Shown: positions 8,753 through 16,001 of the stretch, in pieces
Layout of the letters: the number at the start of each line of letters is the position of its first letter
Numbering within the stretch: position 1 is the stretch's first letter
Assembly (NCBI GenBank): GCA_900548465.1
Contig: URKY01000039.1
Span: 1-22,714 of the forward strand
Origin: an uncultured Eubacterium sp.
Lineage (GTDB): Bacteria; Bacillota; Clostridia; Lachnospirales; Lachnospiraceae
DNA length: 22,714 bases
Direction of reading: 5' to 3'
Translations under genes and position numbers: made by a program
Notes under the pieces: model-generated
The model's database searches: none
Told to the model about the DNA's origin: nothing
Seen by the model: the letters and a program-made list of their open reading frames with translations, nothing else

Positions 8753-9010
8753 ATGACTAGAAAGACTTCGGAAGATATCCAAAAACAGATTGAGCAGCTT
8801 AAGAATCAGAAAAAGGAAGTGCTGGCAAAAGAAAGAGCACAGGCACGAAAGGAAAGAACCAGAAGACTGATTCAAAGAGGGGCGATACTTGAACAGTATT
8901 TGGACAATGCAGAAGACCTGACTAACGAAGATGTAGAGTCAATCGTTAAATATGCGTTTAATACACCATATGTCAGAGATCTTGTGCGAGGTTTGAATGA
9001 TGTTAAGTAA
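8753..9010 (+). CDS. DUF3847-like mobilization-region protein
   Basis: An 85-residue, highly charged protein. The start is placed at the ATG at 8753 behind GAGGGTG, rather than at the upstream ATG at 8735. Residues 5-45 are predicted coiled coil or helix rich in K, E, Q and R (for example IQKQIEQLKNQKKEVLAKER), followed by RRLIQRGAILEQYL, the sequence style of DUF3847 proteins found before mobA/mobL in Firmicute elements. It sits between the HTH gene and oriT, as accessory relaxosome proteins often do, so a MobC-like role is possible but unproven. Confidence 0.65.
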   Translation: MTRKTSEDIQKQIEQLKNQKKEVLAKERAQARKERTRRLIQRGAILEQYLDNAEDLTNEDVESIVKYAFNTPYVRDLVRGLNDVK

Positions 9011-9036
9011 ATTTGATAAGGTCCCGGAGCCTGCAA

Positions 9037-9165
9037 AGGGCGCACTTATGTACCACAAACAAGTTGTGGTACTTCCCGGTACAAGTACCGAACGCGCGCT
9101 CTCCGAGGGCTCCTGCGGAGTGCGGTAAACCAGTCAGAGCTACATTAAAATGTAGACTGACAGTT
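9037..9165 (-). other. Origin of transfer (oriT), IncQ/MOBQ type
   Basis: Read on the minus strand, a perfect 9-bp inverted repeat (GTACCACAA/TTGTGGTAC, 9050-9072) is followed directly by ATAAGTGCG then CCCT (9037-9049). TAAGTGCGCCCT is the nick-region core of RSF1010-type oriTs, also used by Gram-positive MOBQ plasmids such as pIP501, with cleavage after TAAGTGCG; here that would be between 9041 and 9040. The repeat-then-nick layout is the same as in IncQ. Further palindromes lie toward the relaxase gene: CGGTAC/GTACCG (9077-9090), CTCCG/CGGAG (9101-9120), and GTCAG/CTGAC enclosing CTACAT/ATGTAG (9133-9161). The cognate relaxase follows at 9214. Confidence 0.85.
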
Positions 9166-9213
9166 TTACTGTTTCTCGAACATTGAAAACTTAATATGAA
9201 GGAGGAGAAACAA

Positions 9214-10749
9214 ATGGCAATTTTCCATTTATCAGTAAAGATGATTTCCAGAGGAAAAGGAAAATCTGCCGTTGCAGCGTCGGCATACAGAAGTGGTGAG
9301 AAGATTACCAGTGACTATGATGGAATCACTCACGACTACACGAGAAAGCGTGGTATAGCCAAAACGCTAATAATGTTACCAGACAATGCTCCATTAGAAT
9401 TTTATAACCGTTCAACTTTGTGGAACGCAGTTGAGAAAATCGAGAAAGCAAAGAATTCTCAATTAGCCAGAGAGGTTGAGGTTGCCATACCAAATGAACT
9501 GTCAATTTCAGACCAGTACAGTTTGGTAAAAGAGTTTTGTAATATGAACTTTGTGGACAAGGGGATGATTGCAGATATATGTTTTCACAATAAAAAAGAC
9601 GGCAATCCCCATGCACACATAATGCTTACAGTTAGACCATTTAATGAAGATGGAAGTTGGGGAAGCAAGCAGAAAAAGGTTTATATTCTCGATGGGAATG
9701 GCGAAAAGATTTATGACAAAAAGAAACGTCAGTATAAATGTAAATCGGTTTCTTCGACTGACTGGAATGAAAGAAGCAATGTTGAGAAGTGGCGAAAGAG
9801 CTGGGCAGATATGTGCAACACATATCTTGAAAAATCCGGACATGATGAACGAATAGATCATCGCTCATATGAAAGACAAGGATTAGAGATTTTACCAACT
9901 GAACATTTAGGTACGGCAGCTTCACAGATGGAAAAGCGAAACATCAAAACTAAACGTGGCGATGTCAACAGACATGTCAGACTGATAAATAAAATGATTC
10001 AGTTCTACAATGATGAAATCGCAAGATTAAAGGAAGAAGCAAAGCAACTTATAAAGGACGTAAAAGAAAAGGTTGCTGGTATTGCAAAGAGACTTGAAGA
10101 TTTTAGAAAGAATTATATCTTTGCCACTTATGCAGAGATAAATAATGAACAAAAACTTTCAGAATATCGTAAACTGGTTCCAAAGGGAATGGATGTCATT
10201 AAGAAAGCATATGACCTTATAAGAAAACGAAACAGAATGGACGAAGAAAAACGAGCATACGCAGACGTAATGAATTCCAAAAAGGAAAAGAAAGCCCGAA
10301 GAAAACAGGCAGAGGAAATGTTCAATCAGTTGGTAGGCGAGCTTAATAAAGTGGATGGAAAGTTAAATGAATTACCACAGATGTATAGACTGTTTTCATT
10401 AGATGAAATGGAAGATGCAATCAAGAATGAAGAAAAATATGGTAGGGCAATAGCCAGACTGGAGAAGATGGCTGACAGAATAGAAACGGCTAAGGAAATA
10501 GCCTTATTGGAATATCAGGTTGAAAAGGAAAATATAGAGCCAGAGGATACACAGGCTGTAGAGGAAGAAAGAGCCAAGATAAGACCGGATATGGAGCAAC
10601 AGGCTAAAGGCGAATTGGTTGGAATGTATGGTAGAGATTTTGATGGAGAAACATTTGAGCATGCGGTTATGAAAGCAGATGTTGAATTGGGAGACGGCGC
10701 AACGGAAGAGAAGGATTATATCAAGTATAAAGAAAAATTGAGAAGGTAG
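9214..10749 (+). CDS. mobA: MobA/MobL (MOBQ) relaxase
   Basis: The 511-residue relaxase would nick oriT and pilot the single strand during helper-dependent conjugation. The start is the ATG at 9214 after GGAGGAG, not the ATG at 9196; this gives the typical N-terminus MAIFHLSVKMISRGKGKSAV. Tyr25 occupies the same position as the catalytic Tyr25 of RSF1010 MobA. The metal-binding motif is NPHAHIMLTVRPF (about 130-142), and HDERIDHRSYERQG also matches the family. From about residue 260 on, long charged helices probably form coiled coil. No primase or helicase domain is visible. The TAG stop is followed at once by TGA. Genes for a coupling protein and transfer channel are absent. Confidence 0.93.
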   Translation: MAIFHLSVKMISRGKGKSAVAASAYRSGEKITSDYDGITHDYTRKRGIAKTLIMLPDNAPLEFYNRSTLWNAVEKIEKAKNSQLAREVEVAIPNELSISDQYSLVKEFCNMNFVDKGMIADICFHNKKDGNPHAHIMLTVRPFNEDGSWGSKQKKVYILDGNGEKIYDKKKRQYKCKSVSSTDWNERSNVEKWRKSWADMCNTYLEKSGHDERIDHRSYERQGLEILPTEHLGTAASQMEKRNIKTKRGDVNRHVRLINKMIQFYNDEIARLKEEAKQLIKDVKEKVAGIAKRLEDFRKNYIFATYAEINNEQKLSEYRKLVPKGMDVIKKAYDLIRKRNRMDEEKRAYADVMNSKKEKKARRKQAEEMFNQLVGELNKVDGKLNELPQMYRLFSLDEMEDAIKNEEKYGRAIARLEKMADRIETAKEIALLEYQVEKENIEPEDTQAVEEERAKIRPDMEQQAKGELVGMYGRDFDGETFEHAVMKADVELGDGATEEKDYIKYKEKLRR

Positions 10750-10878
10750 TGAGATAAAGATAAGGATTATATATAAGTATTGCACACTACAAATTAGTGT
10801 GTTAGCATAAAAATGAGGTATGAAATATAAGGGGGATAGAATATAACAAAGCAATACATATTTTACAAAATTAATGTT

Positions 10879-10916
10879 AAAATCCCCCATTATTATATTT
10901 CGGGGGATTTTTGTGT
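10879..10916 (+). terminator. Rho-independent terminator after the relaxase gene
   Basis: AAATCCCCC (10880-10888) pairs with GGGGGATTT (10902-10910) around a 13-nt loop, followed by more T residues. The rest of the 10750-11004 gap holds a weak 7-bp inverted repeat (10783-10801) and a TATAAT at 10937-10942, which may be the -10 of the protease promoter; no good -35 is visible. Confidence 0.85.
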
Positions 10917-11004
10917 TTATATATGAAAATATTATATATAATACAAAAATTCTATCTCATTGTAACCAATGTATTTAATTAAATCATGAAAGGAAGCAAG
11001 AGAT

Positions 11005-13077
11005 ATGAAGAAAAACAGAAAAATATTAAAACAAATTTTGGCAACTTTAATAGTAATGACTATGCTACCAAGTGTTACTACCGTGGCAAATACTAAGAAC
11101 GAAAAAAAACAGAATATTGAAACTAGAAAAGAATATGTAGTATTTAATGATGAATTAGATAGTAAAAAAATAAGAAAAAAATCTTTAACCAAAATGGAAG
11201 TAGAAGAATTTAAACAAGAAAATGAGGATATTATAATTGAAAAAAATATAAAATTTAAAGCTAGTTGGAATGAGAACTATGTAGATCCTGAAGCTGTATC
11301 AGACGATTGGAATTTAAATATGATAAATGTAAATGATAGTGGTGATGAAATTGTAGCAGAGGATAAAATAAAAATTGCAATTATTGATTCTGGAATTGAT
11401 GTATGTGATGGAATAAGTGTTAAAGAAAGATATAACTTGGTTCCATCAGAAGAAAATGTAAATCCAATTTTTGATGATATTACTGGGCATGGTACAGCTA
11501 TTGCATCTATTATTTGCGGAACAAAGGATGCAGATAGAAAGTCATATGGTATAAATAATAATGTAGAAATATATTCTATAAAAATAATGGATGGAGATAA
11601 TACAGCTCCATTGGATAGAGTGGTAGAAGCTATATATAAGGCAATAGAATGTGATGTAGATATTATTAATATGAGTTTTGGAACAACACAGAATTCAAAG
11701 ATATTACAACAAGCTGTCGAAGCTGCTTATAGTGAAGGCATATTAATGGTAGCAGCAGCAGGCAATAGAGGTGAAGAAGATGGTGTTGTTGAATTTCCTG
11801 CAGCATATGATGAAGTTATGGCGGTTGGATCCGTAGATGCAAATGCACAAATAAGTGTCACAAGTTCTAATGGTGATGAAGTAGATGTTTATGCACCAGG
11901 AGATTATGTAAAAACAGCGACGAGTTTCGGATTAGAAACTGTGTCATCAGGAACAAGCATTGCTACTCCTCACGTAGTAGGTTTAGCAAGCATATTATGG
12001 CAACGAGACAGAAGTAAATCAGTTGATTATATCAAGCAATTAATAATTGATAGTTCAAAAGAAATTGAATCTAACAATAAAAAAATAAAGCTGATTGATA
12101 TAGGATATGCAGTGGACAAATATGATGATTTTGAGAAAACTTATAAAAATAATAAAAAAATAAAAAAGAATACGTCGGATACAATTACTTGTGAAGAAAC
12201 AGCTGAAGTATCAGCAAGATGGAGCAAAAATAAGCATGGAACATTAGTTATTAATAATGCAAATGGAAAATTAACAGAAGCTCAAGTGAAGATGGTACGT
12301 GCAGGAATAAGATATAATGACGAAATATTACCTGGAAGTACTAATTCAAGTGCAGGAATTAAGTATGAGCGAAGAGTGTGGCATTCTCTAACATATAGTG
12401 TTAATTATATGGCTGTTATAAATTATATAGGTAGAATTATTAGGAATACAGATTGTAGTACAAATATTACATATAATGATGTGACAAATTTTACAAGTGC
12501 ATATAGAACAAGGATAAACACAGATATAAATGCTATAAAAAAACCAGATTTGCTTCAAATAGGATTACATGGAGATAAGGACAGTAGTGAGTATAAAAAT
12601 TTGGATTTTGATTATAGAATGAGAAGATTACTAATCTTAGGTATGGAACTACACGTAATAACTGATGCTTTTGCACATCGTGCATATGGAATATCGCCAT
12701 ATTTGGCTGGTAATGATCCAAGTCATTGGATTAAAATAAGTACAGAGGATACAGATGGGGATGGAGTAAATGACCTTCTTGCAGATGATATAACTAGATA
12801 TCCTTCTAGATATGAGGCTGCAGGTAGAGTGGTAAGAAATGTTATGAATCAATGCTTGGTTTTTAATGATAATGATGTAGTACAAATGAAAAAAACAAAA
12901 TTAATATTAAGTAAACAGATAATGTACAATAATCCATTTTCATCTTTATCGAATACCGAGTTTAATGATAGATTTTTATTATACAAATTATATTCATATG
13001 CAAGTGCAAATTCTGCTTATGACAATACTTTTTCAACGTACAGTAATGCAATGGCAGGTGTTTCATATGAGTGGTAA
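11005..13077 (+). CDS. Secreted subtilase (S8) with C-terminal metal-hydrolase-like domain
   Basis: A 690-residue secreted serine protease. A signal peptide (about 1-30, KKNRK then a hydrophobic core) and a short pro-region lead to an S8 domain (about 115-375). The catalytic triad is Asp128 (AIIDSGID), His162 (ITGHGTAIAS) and Ser318 (SGTSIATPHV), with oxyanion Asn254 (AAAGNRG). A Lys-rich linker (380-395) precedes a second domain (about 400-690) with His460 (VWHSLTY), His522 (LHGDKD) and H550-x3-D554-x3-H558 (ELHVITDAFAH). That spacing resembles the metal ligands of zinc-dependent phospholipase C-like folds, but the second domain's activity is inferred. There is no cell-wall anchor, so it is probably released. 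The gene is AT-richer than the mobilization genes and forms a likely two-gene operon with the next gene, 12 bp downstream. Confidence 0.85.
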   Translation: MKKNRKILKQILATLIVMTMLPSVTTVANTKNEKKQNIETRKEYVVFNDELDSKKIRKKSLTKMEVEEFKQENEDIIIEKNIKFKASWNENYVDPEAVSDDWNLNMINVNDSGDEIVAEDKIKIAIIDSGIDVCDGISVKERYNLVPSEENVNPIFDDITGHGTAIASIICGTKDADRKSYGINNNVEIYSIKIMDGDNTAPLDRVVEAIYKAIECDVDIINMSFGTTQNSKILQQAVEAAYSEGILMVAAAGNRGEEDGVVEFPAAYDEVMAVGSVDANAQISVTSSNGDEVDVYAPGDYVKTATSFGLETVSSGTSIATPHVVGLASILWQRDRSKSVDYIKQLIIDSSKEIESNNKKIKLIDIGYAVDKYDDFEKTYKNNKKIKKNTSDTITCEETAEVSARWSKNKHGTLVINNANGKLTEAQVKMVRAGIRYNDEILPGSTNSSAGIKYERRVWHSLTYSVNYMAVINYIGRIIRNTDCSTNITYNDVTNFTSAYRTRINTDINAIKKPDLLQIGLHGDKDSSEYKNLDFDYRMRRLLILGMELHVITDAFAHRAYGISPYLAGNDPSHWIKISTEDTDGDGVNDLLADDITRYPSRYEAAGRVVRNVMNQCLVFNDNDVVQMKKTKLILSKQIMYNNPFSSLSNTEFNDRFLLYKLYSYASANSAYDNTFSTYSNAMAGVSYEW

Positions 13078-13089
13078 GGAGGATTTGAT

Positions 13090-14055
13090 ATGAAAAAGAT
13101 ATATTATATTCTAATAATAATGTTAATGCTTAATTTAAACTTGCTTATACCAGAAAATATAAGAGGGGAAACTATACAATCTGAAAATATTATAGATATT
13201 TCAGAAGAAAATTTCCCGGATCAAGTATTAAGAGAAATATTAATTAATGAAGACAAAGATAGAGATGGATATCTATCTGATGAAGAAATAAAAACTATAA
13301 AATCTATTAAATTAGATAAAATGTCATTGCAAGATGAAGAAACTGCAAGGGGACTAAAACCAATGCTGACAAAGGAAGAAAAGGCGAAAAGGTATTGCGA
13401 AATAAATCTTAAAGGTATTGATAAATTAACATCATTGCAAAGTATAGTCCTCGGAACTGGCTATTACAAAGGCTACGAGCAAAAGATATATAATTTTAAA
13501 TTATTATATAAAATGCCAAAGCTTATCGGTTTGCAATTTATTGGTAATAGTGGTATTAACAAATTGCAACTTTACAAATTTCAAAAGTTGAAGAATTTAA
13601 CGCTTTACAGTGCAGATTTTGATTCGATAAATTTTGGGAAAAAGTCTAAAATAGAAAATGTTAGTATTATCATGTGTAATATAAAAAAAAGACTTGATAT
13701 ATCACAATTAAAGAAACTTAAAAAAATCAAGATAGACCATAGTGTAATTACTGATTTGAGGATGGGGCATAAAAACAAGAAACTTGAAAAATTCTACATA
13801 AAAGCAGATTTAGATAATATAAAGAAGTGTAAAATAAGAAAACTAGACTTTTCTAATATGAAAAATCTAAAAACAGTAGAAATAAGAAGTTGGAACAAAT
13901 TAAAAAGCATTAAGTTTAAGAATAATAATAAGCTTAATAAGGTAAGAATTGTTGCTTGCCCAAAACTTAAAAATATTAGAATTGAAAAGTGTAAAAAAGC
14001 AAAGAAAATATCTAAACAAATTGGCCTAAAAAAATACACTGTTATAAAGCAATAA
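13090..14055 (+). CDS. Secreted EF-hand/leucine-rich-repeat-like protein
   Basis: A 321-residue exported protein of unknown function. Visible are a signal peptide (about 1-26), an ENFPDQVLREIL segment, an EF-hand or dockerin-like calcium loop (DKDRDGYLSDEE, about 55-66), and then irregular leucine/isoleucine-rich repeats (about 100-310) such as LKKLKKIKIDHSVITDL and NLKTVEIRSWNKLKSIKF. This architecture recurs in secreted proteins of gut Clostridia. The tail is very basic (KKAKKISKQIGLKKYTVIKQ). AAGGAGG precedes the ATG. The 12-bp gap to the protease gene implies co-expression, perhaps as binding partner, inhibitor or substrate of the protease; that is inference. Confidence 0.75.
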   Translation: MKKIYYILIIMLMLNLNLLIPENIRGETIQSENIIDISEENFPDQVLREILINEDKDRDGYLSDEEIKTIKSIKLDKMSLQDEETARGLKPMLTKEEKAKRYCEINLKGIDKLTSLQSIVLGTGYYKGYEQKIYNFKLLYKMPKLIGLQFIGNSGINKLQLYKFQKLKNLTLYSADFDSINFGKKSKIENVSIIMCNIKKRLDISQLKKLKKIKIDHSVITDLRMGHKNKKLEKFYIKADLDNIKKCKIRKLDFSNMKNLKTVEIRSWNKLKSIKFKNNNKLNKVRIVACPKLKNIRIEKCKKAKKISKQIGLKKYTVIKQ

Positions 14056-14061
14056 TTATAT

Positions 14062-14087
14062 AAAGGATTGGCGAAAACCAATCCTTT
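14062..14087 (+). terminator. Terminator after the cargo genes
   Basis: AAAGGATTGG (14062-14071) and CCAATCCTTT (14078-14087) form a perfect 10-bp stem with a 6-nt loop, starting 6 bp after the stop codon. The following T-tract is poor, but the position and stem support termination. Confidence 0.75.
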
Positions 14088-14250
14088 GTATACATTAATG
14101 TGAGGCTAGCTTTAGATTAAAATGGATATATAAATACAGTTATCATATGATGGCAATAATTTAATAATATTTGTAGATAACTGGAAAAAATATTATCTGA
14201 AAATCAAGGTTAAATATTTGATATTTGAAAGTAAGAAATCATGACACTCA

Positions 14251-14268
14251 TGCACTTAAAATGCACTT
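14251..14268. repeat. Right-end integrase arm-type repeats (attR side)
   Basis: TGCACTT occurs at 14251 and 14262, an 11-bp spacing that matches the first two copies at the left end (6786 and 6797). TTTTTA follows at 14274, as TTTTTA precedes the left set at 6765. Confidence 0.55.
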
Positions 14269-14451
14269 AATAATTTTTAAAAATACATACAGATAGTACA
14301 AACTGTAATAAAACATAGTATAAAATCGGACTAAAAATACTATAAATACCACAGTATGTCATACTATCAGTAAGGTTGCTACTATTATCGAGTAATACAA
14401 TCTGAAAATAGATTTGTTATCGCAAGATAACTTGTGTCCAAACGTAAGATA

Positions 14452-14481
14452 CCCCAGAAACCTTGTGTTTCTGGGGTTTTT
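14452..14481 (+). terminator. Rho-independent terminator, transcript of origin unknown
   Basis: CCCCAGAAAC (14452-14461) pairs perfectly with GTTTCTGGGG (14467-14476) around a 5-nt loop and is followed by TTTTT. No coding gene precedes it, so it may end a non-coding RNA or a read-through transcript. The ISL3 end begins 2 bp after the T-run. Confidence 0.85.
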
Positions 14482-14482
14482 G

Positions 14483-14555
14483 GGCTCTTTGTCAAGCATG
14501 GGGGTAATCCCTTATATATATCGTGTGTGATTTGTAATCACACACGATTTTTATA
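14483..14555. mobile_element. Orphan ISL3-family IS end (73 bp)
   Basis: It begins with GGCTCTTTGTCAAG, the terminal sequence style of ISL3-family elements, and matches 21764-21836 at 72 of 73 positions. It contains the IS-internal palindrome ATCGTGTGTGATT-TGT-AATCACACACGAT followed by TTTTTAT. In the longer copy this sequence runs into the transposase 3' end. Here it is cut exactly where that gene's stop codon would begin and joined to a relaxase fragment, so the rest of the IS has been lost. Confidence 0.85.
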
Positions 14556-14566
14556 GGCTTTTTCAA

Positions 14567-15640
14567 GTGGGGGATAAAGAGTTTTGGGAGAAACAAAAGA
14601 TTCCAAGAAATAATGTTGAATATGTTTATGAGGATATTTTGGATTACTTGCAACAATATCTGCCCAACTTTGTGGTAGCAAATGCAGTTGTACATTATGA
14701 CGAAGCAAGTCCCCATATGCATGTTGTAGGTGTTCCGGTTGGACGGGGATTTAAACGTGGATTAGAAACAAAAGTGTCAAAACGGTCGGTGTTTACGCAG
14801 GAAACCTTATCGAAGGTATTACAGGGAGAGTTAAGAGAAATCGCAGAATCATGTGTAATGAAGTATCTGAATATGGAATTTAAGGAAAAGCAAAAGGGAA
14901 GAAATTATGATCTATCTGTGATAGAGTACAAAGTAAAGAAGGAAACAGAAAAGGTATAGGAACTGGATAAGGTTCTGAAAGTACAATGCAAACAAAATGA
15001 AGAGTTATGTGAAAATCAGATTGAAATTGAGTAGCAGAATGAAGATTTGTATCGAGAGCAGAAAGAATTGGAAGAGAAAAAATCAAATTTGGAAATTGAC
15101 ATTTTTCGCAATCGGTTGGAGCAAAAATATTTGGAAGGAAAATGTGAAGAATCAAAGAAGAAGTTAGGAAAGTTAGATAAGGTGTTGGAAGGATTGGGAA
15201 AGGTAAAAAACTTCATCAAGTCATATTTACCGTTTGCACCATTGTTGGAAGAATTTGCAAATAAAGTTGAGAGTGGAGAGAAAGAATTGCAGGAAGGTTG
15301 CATTATTACGGGATATAAGTCTCCACTTGGAGAGCTGATGGAGTCATTTAAGGAGAAGTTTCAGGAACACTTCTATTGGTTTTCGAGATTGATGAGATGG
15401 AAAACAAGTAAAGGGGATGTTGCTCCAGTGTATCGGGATGTGTCAAATAATGGGGATTACTACGAGATAAAGGGATATGTGAATGTGGAAAGTCGGGCGG
15501 CTTATCGAGTGGAAGAGTTGTAGGACGAGATAAAGTCGTAGAATCGAGTTGGAACGCTGGATCAGATAGAACAGAATATTGAGGCTGTGAAAGTGCAGGT
15601 GAGGGGAATGATGGAGTTAAACAGAAGCAAGAGTCGATGA
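14567..15640 (+). pseudogene. 5'-truncated MobV (Mob/Pre) relaxase remnant with four in-frame TAG codons
   Basis: One frame runs from the IS junction to TGA at 15638-15640 (about 357 codons), interrupted only by TAG at 14957, 15032, 15521 and 15539. There is no internal TAA, TGA or frameshift. The first 130 residues contain the MobV motif HYDEASPHMHVVGVPV and KRGLETKVS, typical of Pre/Mob plasmid relaxases. The middle is a coiled coil rich in E, K and Q, and the end is a conserved-looking tail. The N-terminal part with the first relaxase motif is missing, replaced by the ISL3 end. Reading TAG as Gln restores a smooth sequence, since all four could be CAG-to-TAG changes. The open pieces at 14567-14959 and 15047-15523 are parts of this one gene. 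Confidence 0.8.
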
Positions 15641-15664
15641 ATGGCTAAATGTAGTAAATTTTGG

Positions 15665-15693
15665 TAGACATATTTTGTGGATATATGTATAAT
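15665..15693 (+). promoter_or_regulatory. Promoter upstream of the small basic protein and Hxs cassette
   Basis: TAGACA (15665-15670) and TATAAT (15688-15693) are spaced by 17 bp, with one mismatch to consensus. The predicted start near 15700 leaves a leader of about 40 nt before the 66-residue gene. It is the only good promoter I see ahead of the Hxs genes. Confidence 0.65.
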
Positions 15694-15742
15694 TAAGTCA
15701 GAATATGTGATGTATGGCATTTTTTGATAGGGGGAAACACAA

Positions 15743-15943
15743 ATGAAATATGGAATGAGAAAACCAAGTATTAAAAAATCAATTAGTGCAAAAACTACAG
15801 GCAGAGTAAAAAGAGCAGTTAAAAAGGCCGTTATTCCCGGGTATGGGAAGAAGGGCATGGGATGGATAAAAAATCCGAAAAAGGCTGCGTATAATAAAGT
15901 TTATCATAAAACATCGTTTAGTCTTTGGGATTTGTTTAAATAG
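15743..15943 (+). CDS. Small basic protein of unknown function
   Basis: A 66-residue, strongly basic protein (many K and R, few acidic residues). The ATG follows AGGGGGAAAC. Visible patterns are KPSIKKSISAKTTGRVKR at the start and YGKKGMGWIKNPKKAAYNKV in the middle, ending in SLWDLFK. It has no signal peptide or obvious domain. I recall similar small proteins near phage and integrative elements but cannot name a family. The TAG stop is directly followed by TGA. The gene ends inside a strong hairpin that would terminate most transcripts before hxsD, so it is probably not a true member of the Hxs operon although it may share its promoter. Confidence 0.7.
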   Translation: MKYGMRKPSIKKSISAKTTGRVKRAVKKAVIPGYGKKGMGWIKNPKKAAYNKVYHKTSFSLWDLFK

Positions 15944-15962
15944 TGATTAAACGATGTTTTTT
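15908..15962 (+). terminator. Terminator overlapping the 3' end of the small basic gene
   Basis: AAAACATCGTTTA (15908-15920, coding for part of the C-terminus) pairs perfectly over 13 bp with TAAACGATGTTTT (15948-15960), and the T-run reaches 15962. The 27-nt loop holds the last codons and both stop codons. Ribosomes reaching the stop would cover the 5' arm, so termination could depend on translation. Confidence 0.75.
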
Positions 15963-16001
15963 ATAGTATATCCAGCATTGTCAAAAGGAGAGAATTATAA
16001 A

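Larger units (their letters stand above)
6765..14279. mobile_element. Integrative mobilizable element inserted downstream of tuf (boundaries approximate)
   Basis: The segment contains, in order, integrase, Xre repressor, HTH excisionase-like protein, DUF3847-like protein, oriT, MOBQ relaxase and two secreted-protein cargo genes. It encodes no conjugation coupling or type IV secretion proteins, so it would depend on a helper element. TGCACTT repeats lie at both ends, four at 6786-6834 and two at 14251-14268, all in the same orientation, and TTTTTA occurs just outside each set (6765-6770 and 14274-14279). These look like integrase arm sites and crossover sequences. The exact ends are inferred, not proven. 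Confidence 0.6.
14088..14482. other. Non-coding AT-rich stretch holding the element's right end and palindromes
   Basis: No gene is seen here. It contains the two right-end TGCACTT repeats (14251 and 14262), the candidate crossover TTTTTA (14274-14279), and a cluster of related palindromes: GATAGTA (14292-14298) with TACTATC (14362-14368), an ATAGTAT/ATACTAT pair inside, and AGTATG-T-CATACT. It also holds a GTTATC-GCAA-GATAAC hairpin with a GNRA-type loop (14416-14431) and the terminator at 14452. DNA right of about 14280 may be the original downstream flank of tuf. Confidence 0.5.

Noticed and set aside
9326..9925. Several antisense open frames within the relaxase gene
   Set aside because: They are hydrophobic, low-information shadows with no ribosome binding sites opposite a well-supported gene.
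14483..14555. MITE or independent regulatory repeat
   Set aside because: It is identical (one mismatch) to the terminal segment of the ISL3 copy at 21764 including the IS end, so an IS remnant explains it.
15047..15523. Independent coiled-coil gene
   Set aside because: It is in the same frame as the upstream MobV fragment, separated only by TAG codons, and has no ribosome binding site.
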